A stretch of DNA of 64,000 nt, taken from Mesorhizobium sp. NBSH29 (GTDB lineage Bacteria > Pseudomonadota > Alphaproteobacteria > Rhizobiales > Rhizobiaceae). Positions 60,114 through 64,000 of this stretch are shown here, piece after piece. Both the position numbers and the translations under genes were made by a program. Positions within the stretch are counted from its first letter, which is position 1, and every line of letters begins with the position of its first letter. Location: assembly GCF_015500055.1 (NCBI RefSeq), contig NZ_CP045492.1:3172501-3236500 (forward strand), given 5' to 3'. The notes under the pieces are model-generated. The model had not been told where the DNA came from. It made no database searches and saw only the letters and a list, made by a program, of their open reading frames with translations.

Positions 60114-60785
60114 TCAGTCCAGAAAGGACAGCACGTCGGACTGGCTGACAACGTGGCAATAGATCATGTTGATGATATCGAGTTCGCGCTCATGCAGATC
60201 CATGGCTGCCGCTGCGCAGCACTCGTCGACAACCAGAACGCCAAAGCTCTCATCCGCCAGGCTGCGGACGGTCGACGACACGCACTGGTCCGTGAAAATA
60301 CCGACGCAGATGACATTCTTGATGCCCATATTGTGCAGCACCAGGCGCAGATTTGTTCCAGTGAGCGCGCTGTCAGTGGCTTTCAGCACTGTAATCTCAT
60401 CCGGCCCAGGCGCAAGTTCGTCGACAATTTGACTTTCCGTGCTGTCCTTGGGCAGCAGCAGATAGTTGAAACCCGGCTTTTTCTGGCTGAGCGAACGGTC
60501 TCTTCCGTCACGCGTACTGCAAGCGATGCGCGCGTGAATCACTTCGACTTTCCGCTGCCGGCACTCGGCAATTAAATTGGCGATGTTAGGAATGACCGTA
60601 TGACGCATACGGTCGAAAAACGGCTTCCAGCGTTGGTTTTCTTCCGCGGTATCCTTCGGGCTGAGATAGGTGTTTTGAACATCTATGACGAGAAGCGCTG
60701 TGCTCGATGGATCAAGGTGAATGTCATCCGGTTCGTCAGCGTTGGCGTAGTAAAACGAGCGATAGGCGGTCTTCCAGTTCATCAC
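60114..60785 (-). CDS. Isochorismatase-family cysteine hydrolase
   Basis: 223 residues. The catalytic triad of the family is visible as Asp35 (LLVIDVQNTYL), Lys135 (ITVLKATDSALTGT) and Cys168 (VGIFTDQCVSSTVRSLAD). The cis-peptide region before the Cys is also normal. Members hydrolyse isochorismate, nicotinamide, N-carbamoyl compounds or ureas; this one is of the general amidase-like class. It is the last gene of a unit that begins with a proline-iminopeptidase-like hydrolase (22 bases between) under a lux-box-like site, so it probably acts on the same plant- or peptide-derived compounds. Confidence 0.88.
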   Translation of the reverse strand: MMNWKTAYRSFYYANADEPDDIHLDPSSTALLVIDVQNTYLSPKDTAEENQRWKPFFDRMRHTVIPNIANLIAECRQRKVEVIHARIACSTRDGRDRSLSQKKPGFNYLLLPKDSTESQIVDELAPGPDEITVLKATDSALTGTNLRLVLHNMGIKNVICVGIFTDQCVSSTVRSLADESFGVLVVDECCAAAAMDLHERELDIINMIYCHVVSQSDVLSFLD

Positions 60786-60807
60786 TTGTCCTTCACTTAC
60801 CGGGCGA

Positions 60808-61698
60808 TCAGTCGTGGACGCTAAGGAACTCGGACACGGTGCTCATGCAAAGGTCCTTTTCCTCGACATGCGGCATGTGGCTGGAGTGCTCGAACACCAC
60901 CCATCGCACATCCGGGATATGGGAAACGTATGGTTTTACCGCGAGCGGCGTTGCTTCGTCGAAGCGGCCGGAGATCATCAGGGAGGGTACATCGATGCGA
61001 TGCAGGCGATCTTCTATGGTCCAATCCTTCAAAGTTCCGATGACATGAAACTCGGTCGGGCCGTTCATATTGCGATAGACGGTATTGTCTTCATCAATTG
61101 CGGCGAAGGTTCGGGCCACTTCGGGCGGCCATGGAACGACGCGGCACACATGCCGGTCGTAAAACACTCTTGACGCGGTCACATATTCTGGATCGCTGAT
61201 CGTTCCCGCGTTTTCATGCCGAGTCAGTGTGTCCTGCGCGTCTTGCGGCAGTTCGCGCCGCAACCGATTGGCTTCCGCAACCCAGGTACGCATGTTTGCA
61301 GGCGAGTTTGCGATGACCAGCGCCTTCAACCCAGTCGGTCGGCGCACAGCATGCTCGGCTCCTAGCATGCCCCCCCAAGACTGCCCAAGGAGCGCGTAGC
61401 GTTTGCTGATCCCGAGATGCTTCAGCACAGCATCCAGCTCTTCGAGAAAGAGAGCAACGGTCCAGAAGTCCGGCCCCTTATCCGGTAGGTGGGTCGACTT
61501 ACCGTTGCCCAACTGGTCGTAGTGTATCACTGCACGACCATCCAGGTCCGAGATTGCCTTAAACGACTCGACATAGTCATGTGTACAGCCAGGGCCACCA
61601 TGAACAACAATGAGAGGCAGCTTGTTTGTCGATTCCAGCGACCCAGTGACGCGGTACCACGTCCGATAGTCCCTAAACGGGACAAAGCCTTCTACCAT
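60808..61698 (-). CDS. Proline iminopeptidase-like alpha/beta hydrolase, copy 1
   Basis: 296 residues from the ATG at 61696-61698; a GTG at 61704 sits better behind GGGAGG and is an equal choice. It is an S33-type serine hydrolase: oxyanion [10 protein letters not shown] (33-42), nucleophile elbow GQSWGGMLG (Ser107), catalytic Asp in SGRFDEATP and His in SSHMPHVEE. It would cut N-terminal proline or similar residues from peptides or amides. It is about the same length as copy 2 at 62672 and shares the motifs YRHVCR, GPNEF/GPTEF and LKDW. It lies directly downstream of the luxR-type gene and has a near-perfect lux-box-like palindrome 64 bases upstream. Confidence 0.9.
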   Translation of the reverse strand: MVEGFVPFRDYRTWYRVTGSLESTNKLPLIVVHGGPGCTHDYVESFKAISDLDGRAVIHYDQLGNGKSTHLPDKGPDFWTVALFLEELDAVLKHLGISKRYALLGQSWGGMLGAEHAVRRPTGLKALVIANSPANMRTWVAEANRLRRELPQDAQDTLTRHENAGTISDPEYVTASRVFYDRHVCRVVPWPPEVARTFAAIDEDNTVYRNMNGPTEFHVIGTLKDWTIEDRLHRIDVPSLMISGRFDEATPLAVKPYVSHIPDVRWVVFEHSSHMPHVEEKDLCMSTVSEFLSVHD

Positions 61699-61761
61699 AT
61701 TCACCACGGACCTCCCACCAAAGAAGATGTCCGTCAGCATAGGATGCATTAAAACACCCTG

Positions 61762-61785
61762 CACCCTATCAAAAATCATAGGGTG
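61762..61785. promoter_or_regulatory. Lux-box-like perfect inverted repeat before pip copy 1
   Basis: CACCCTAT and ATAGGGTG, two perfect 8-base arms, flank an 8-base A-rich spacer. It lies between the stop of the luxR-type gene and the start of the first hydrolase gene. The half CACCCTAT recurs at 62586. Confidence 0.7.
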
Positions 61786-61795
61786 AAATGGTCGT

Positions 61796-62557
61796 TCAAC
61801 CGTCGAGCATGCGATAATGCGTTGCCCGCACCACAGCTTGGGTGCGGTTCTTTGCGCCAAGTTTGCGCGTCGCCGCGGCCAAATGCATGACCACGGTCGG
61901 GACTGAACGGTCGATGATCCGTGATATTTCTTTGGCCGAAAGACCGTGCGAGGAAAAGCGCAAACATTCGCGTTCCCGTTCAGTCAGCGGCGTAACGTTG
62001 GGCCGCAATGCCGACTGGTCGAAGTGCTCAAAGGCGCATTCGTGAAAGATATGAGCCAGGAAACCAAAATCCGCCATGTGGCGCGCGTCCCGGGCAAATT
62101 CGACTTCGCGACGAAAGCCAATGCCATTGAGGGTCGCGTACCCGCCTCCCGGCAAATGGATCGGTATCGTCACGCCATTTGTACGATCGCGCTGGCGCAT
62201 GTAGTGAACGACGGGCTCGGAATCCTCCGTGAGGAATTCCCGGATTTGCGTATCCGCTGATTTATCAAATTTCCAGAAGAAGGGCACCGAAGTACGAGCC
62301 GCAGCTTTTTGAATCGGATCGATCCTGCCATAGCCCCGCTCGCACCAATATTCGTTCATGTCGTCAGCCATATTTCGCGACGTCAGCAACGACGGAACCA
62401 TGATGGAGCCATCGAGATCGAATGGAACGGGAGTGTAGTCGTAGACGAGCCCTTCAAAGCCCAGCGCGCCCAAAAGGCTGAAGGCCTGATCGACGCATGC
62501 ATCCAGAGTTTCCTGCCCTGCAAAACAGTCTCTGATGGTGTCGATTGATTCCATCAT
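61796..62557 (-). CDS. LuxR-family solo regulator of the plant-signal-responsive type
   Basis: 253 residues. The N-terminal autoinducer-binding domain (about 20-165) aligns with TraR. Trp57 and Tyr61 of TraR are Met67 and Trp71 here ([17 protein letters not shown]), while Asp80, Pro81 and Trp95 are kept. This Met/Trp pair is the mark of plant-associated LuxR solos such as OryR, NesR and PipR. The C-terminal HTH (about 190-250) is '[44 protein letters not shown]'. No LuxI gene is seen in the window. Flanking hydrolase genes and lux-box-like sites match known loci of this class. The ligand is probably a plant or peptide-related compound, not an AHL. Confidence 0.9.
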   Translation of the reverse strand: MMESIDTIRDCFAGQETLDACVDQAFSLLGALGFEGLVYDYTPVPFDLDGSIMVPSLLTSRNMADDMNEYWCERGYGRIDPIQKAAARTSVPFFWKFDKSADTQIREFLTEDSEPVVHYMRQRDRTNGVTIPIHLPGGGYATLNGIGFRREVEFARDARHMADFGFLAHIFHECAFEHFDQSALRPNVTPLTERERECLRFSSHGLSAKEISRIIDRSVPTVVMHLAAATRKLGAKNRTQAVVRATHYRMLDG

Positions 62558-62585
62558 GGCCGTACTCCTGAAGGTCGCTTACTGG

Positions 62586-62609
62586 CACCCTATCACTTCT
62601 TATAGCTAA
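62586..62609. promoter_or_regulatory. Second lux-box-like site, luxR / pip copy 2 divergent region
   Basis: CACCCTAT (62586-62593), an 8-base spacer and ATAGCTAA (62602-62609) repeat the layout of the site at 61762, with the right arm keeping only ATAG. It lies 29 bases before the luxR start and 63 before the second hydrolase gene, so it may act on either. Confidence 0.55.
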
Positions 62610-62671
62610 CATAGCCAACACCGTGCGTTAATATGCCGGCATGCTCAAGTGCTTAGCAGTTGGAGTTGCCA

Positions 62672-63562
62672 GTGTGGCGTGAAATTCAAGCCGACGAACG
62701 CATCGAAGTTGATGTCAACGGCCACAAAATCATTGCCTATAGCTTTGGCGCGGGTAGCGAGACGGTCTTTTGCCTTAACGGTGGACCTGGCCTACCCTGC
62801 GATTATCTGCGGGAGGCTCATTCCTGCATGGTGGACGAAGGGTACCGCGTGGTGGCTTTCGACCAACTTGGTACAGGAGCCTCCGACCGCCCTACAGACG
62901 CCGCGCTGTGGACCATCAGCCGCTATGTCGAGGAGACTGAAACTGTTCGAAAAGCTCTCGGACTTGGAAAGGTCCACATGCTCGGCCATTCCTGGGGAGG
63001 ATGGCTCGCAATCGACTATGCGCTGGCTTACCCGGAACATCTGCAAACGCTGATCCTGGAAGATACTGTCGCAGACATGCCGCATCTCATCATCGAGCTT
63101 GAGCGTTTGCGCGCTGCGCTCGGACCGGAAACGGTGGCCATGATGCAAAAGCATGAGGCTCAGGGAACGCTGGACCACCCCGAATACATGGCAGCGATCA
63201 CGATACTCAACTATCGCCACGTGTGCCGCATGGCCGAATGGCCGGCACCAGTTGTTCGCTCGCTCACCGACTGGAACATGGGCCCCTACACAACCATGCA
63301 GGGACCAAATGAGTTTCTTTATACCGGCAACCTGAAAGACTGGAACCGTATTGGGGATCTGCCGAAAATTCAGGTACCGGTCCTGATCACGCATGGTGAG
63401 CACGACGAGTTGACCCCCGCCTGCGGGCTTCGAATGAAGCTTGCCATACCCAAGGCCGAGCTTCACGTCATTGCGAACGCCAGCCACATGCCATTCTACG
63501 AAAATCCGGGTACATATTACCCTATCTTGAAAGCGTTCCTCGCGCGCCACAAGGCCGCTTGA
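62672..63562 (+). CDS. Proline iminopeptidase-like alpha/beta hydrolase, copy 2
   Basis: 296 residues from a GTG at 62672, with GGAG six bases upstream; a TTG at 62660 is in frame. Motifs are CLNGGPGLPCDY (oxyanion), GHSWGGWLA (Ser107), the Asp in HGEHDELTP and the His in ASHMPFYEN. It is a diverged copy of the hydrolase at 60808, in the opposite orientation on the other side of the luxR-type gene. It is followed 33 bases later by a peptide-type ABC permease gene, so it likely handles peptides or amides brought in by that transporter. Confidence 0.9.
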   Translation: MWREIQADERIEVDVNGHKIIAYSFGAGSETVFCLNGGPGLPCDYLREAHSCMVDEGYRVVAFDQLGTGASDRPTDAALWTISRYVEETETVRKALGLGKVHMLGHSWGGWLAIDYALAYPEHLQTLILEDTVADMPHLIIELERLRAALGPETVAMMQKHEAQGTLDHPEYMAAITILNYRHVCRMAEWPAPVVRSLTDWNMGPYTTMQGPNEFLYTGNLKDWNRIGDLPKIQVPVLITHGEHDELTPACGLRMKLAIPKAELHVIANASHMPFYENPGTYYPILKAFLARHKAA

Positions 63563-63595
63563 TGGACCCACGGTCACGGCAGGTCCCGGAAAACA

Positions 63596-64000
63596 ATGCA
63601 CCGATATAGGTTCGTCCTCTTCAGGCCGCTGCAGTTTTTGCCTGTGCTCTTTGGCATCAGCGTGATCACCTTCGTTCTGGTACGATTGATTCCAGGTGAC
63701 CCGGCGCGTGTACTGCTGGGAACGCGCGCGACGCCCGACGCGCTGGAACGTATCCGTGAGCAGTACGGTCTGAACGAGCCCATGTGGGTGCAGTATTTCT
63801 ACTTCATCAAAAACCTGTGGAACGGCGAGATGGGGCGTTCAATCCTTTACAAGATCGATGTTCTCAAGCTCATTGCCACCCGTATCGAACCGACATTGGC
63901 GCTGGTGCTTTGCAGCGTGTTGCTATCAATCCTGATCGCGGTACCGATGGCGGCGATTGCCGCGCGCAACCAAGGGCGATGGGCCGACCATCTCATCCGT
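63596..64000 (+). CDS. ABC transporter permease, DppB-like (3' truncated by window edge)
   Basis: The first 135 codons of a dipeptide/oligopeptide permease, open to the window end. The start MHRYRFVLFRPLQFLPVLFG is followed by a first membrane segment and 'VRLIPGDPARVLLGTRATPDALERIREQYGLNEP', the typical DppB opening. It is downstream of hydrolase copy 2 on the same strand, and further transporter genes are expected beyond the window. Known PipR-type loci also include a peptide ABC transporter. Confidence 0.9.
   Translation, partial: MHRYRFVLFRPLQFLPVLFGISVITFVLVRLIPGDPARVLLGTRATPDALERIREQYGLNEPMWVQYFYFIKNLWNGEMGRSILYKIDVLKLIATRIEPTLALVLCSVLLSILIAVPMAAIAARNQGRWADHLIR

Overview
The window looks like chromosome from an alphaproteobacterium of the order Hyphomicrobiales (Rhizobiales), near the Phyllobacteriaceae/Rhizobiaceae. 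The strongest clue is an acpXL-fabF2XL-fabF1XL-adh2XL-lpxXL operon, which makes the very-long-chain acyl group of lipid A typical of this order. Supporting clues are the high GC content, ATGA/GTGA-type overlaps, an ExoD-like protein, a DUF1127-like small protein and many dipeptide-type ABC transporters. I found no tRNA, rRNA, CRISPR array, insertion sequence or phage gene, and no gene-free stretch above 300 bases.

Layout, left to right. 1-7.7 kb: an Lrp-type regulator cut by the window edge, a small secreted Cys-rich protein, a FixH-like protein coupled to a di-haem peroxidase lipoprotein, a sugar kinase (KdgK-like), GalM, GabD, an AEC carrier, and a histidine-phosphatase-like protein that has lost its catalytic residues. 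7.9-12.7 kb: the lipid A very-long-chain acyl operon. 12.7-17.3 kb: a cytoplasmic molybdopterin enzyme of SoeABC type (sulfite oxidation). 17.4-24.4 kb: an L,D-transpeptidase, then an M20 amidohydrolase with a complete dipeptide-type ABC importer. 24.4-34.1 kb: mixed metabolism, including a frameshifted AraC regulator, a cupin, cobQ behind a DddQ-like DMSP-lyase-family cupin, two valine-catabolism genes, a candidate structured RNA and a class III aminotransferase.

34.3-60 kb is dominated by one-carbon metabolism from methylated amines. It holds two pyrrolysine-free MttB-family methyltransferases, a corrinoid protein, an MtrH-like methyl-THF:corrinoid methyltransferase, a RACo-like reductive activator, a MetF-type reductase with a separate MTHFR_C iron-sulfur protein, a two-cluster ferredoxin-like protein, DUF1638 and 'virulence factor' family proteins, a dimethylglycine/sarcosine dehydrogenase with a GcvT half, a SolA-like sarcosine oxidase, and betaine-homocysteine methyltransferase. 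Together they can be read as a pathway from glycine betaine or a similar compound through dimethylglycine and sarcosine to glycine, with methyl groups going to THF or homocysteine. The substrate is inferred, not shown. Several unrelated proteins of this pathway carry arginine-rich tails. A shared palindromic operator lies before the betaine and MtrH-like methyltransferase genes. A GlxA/GbdR-type AraC regulator at the end of the cluster is preceded by repeated TGTCGC half-sites.

60.1-64 kb holds a LuxR-family 'solo' with the Met/Trp substitutions of plant-signal-responsive members. It is flanked by two proline-iminopeptidase-like hydrolases, an isochorismatase-like hydrolase and the start of a peptide ABC transporter, with two lux-box-like inverted repeats. 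This resembles the PipR/NesR/OryR class of plant-responsive loci and is the most striking regulatory system in the window.
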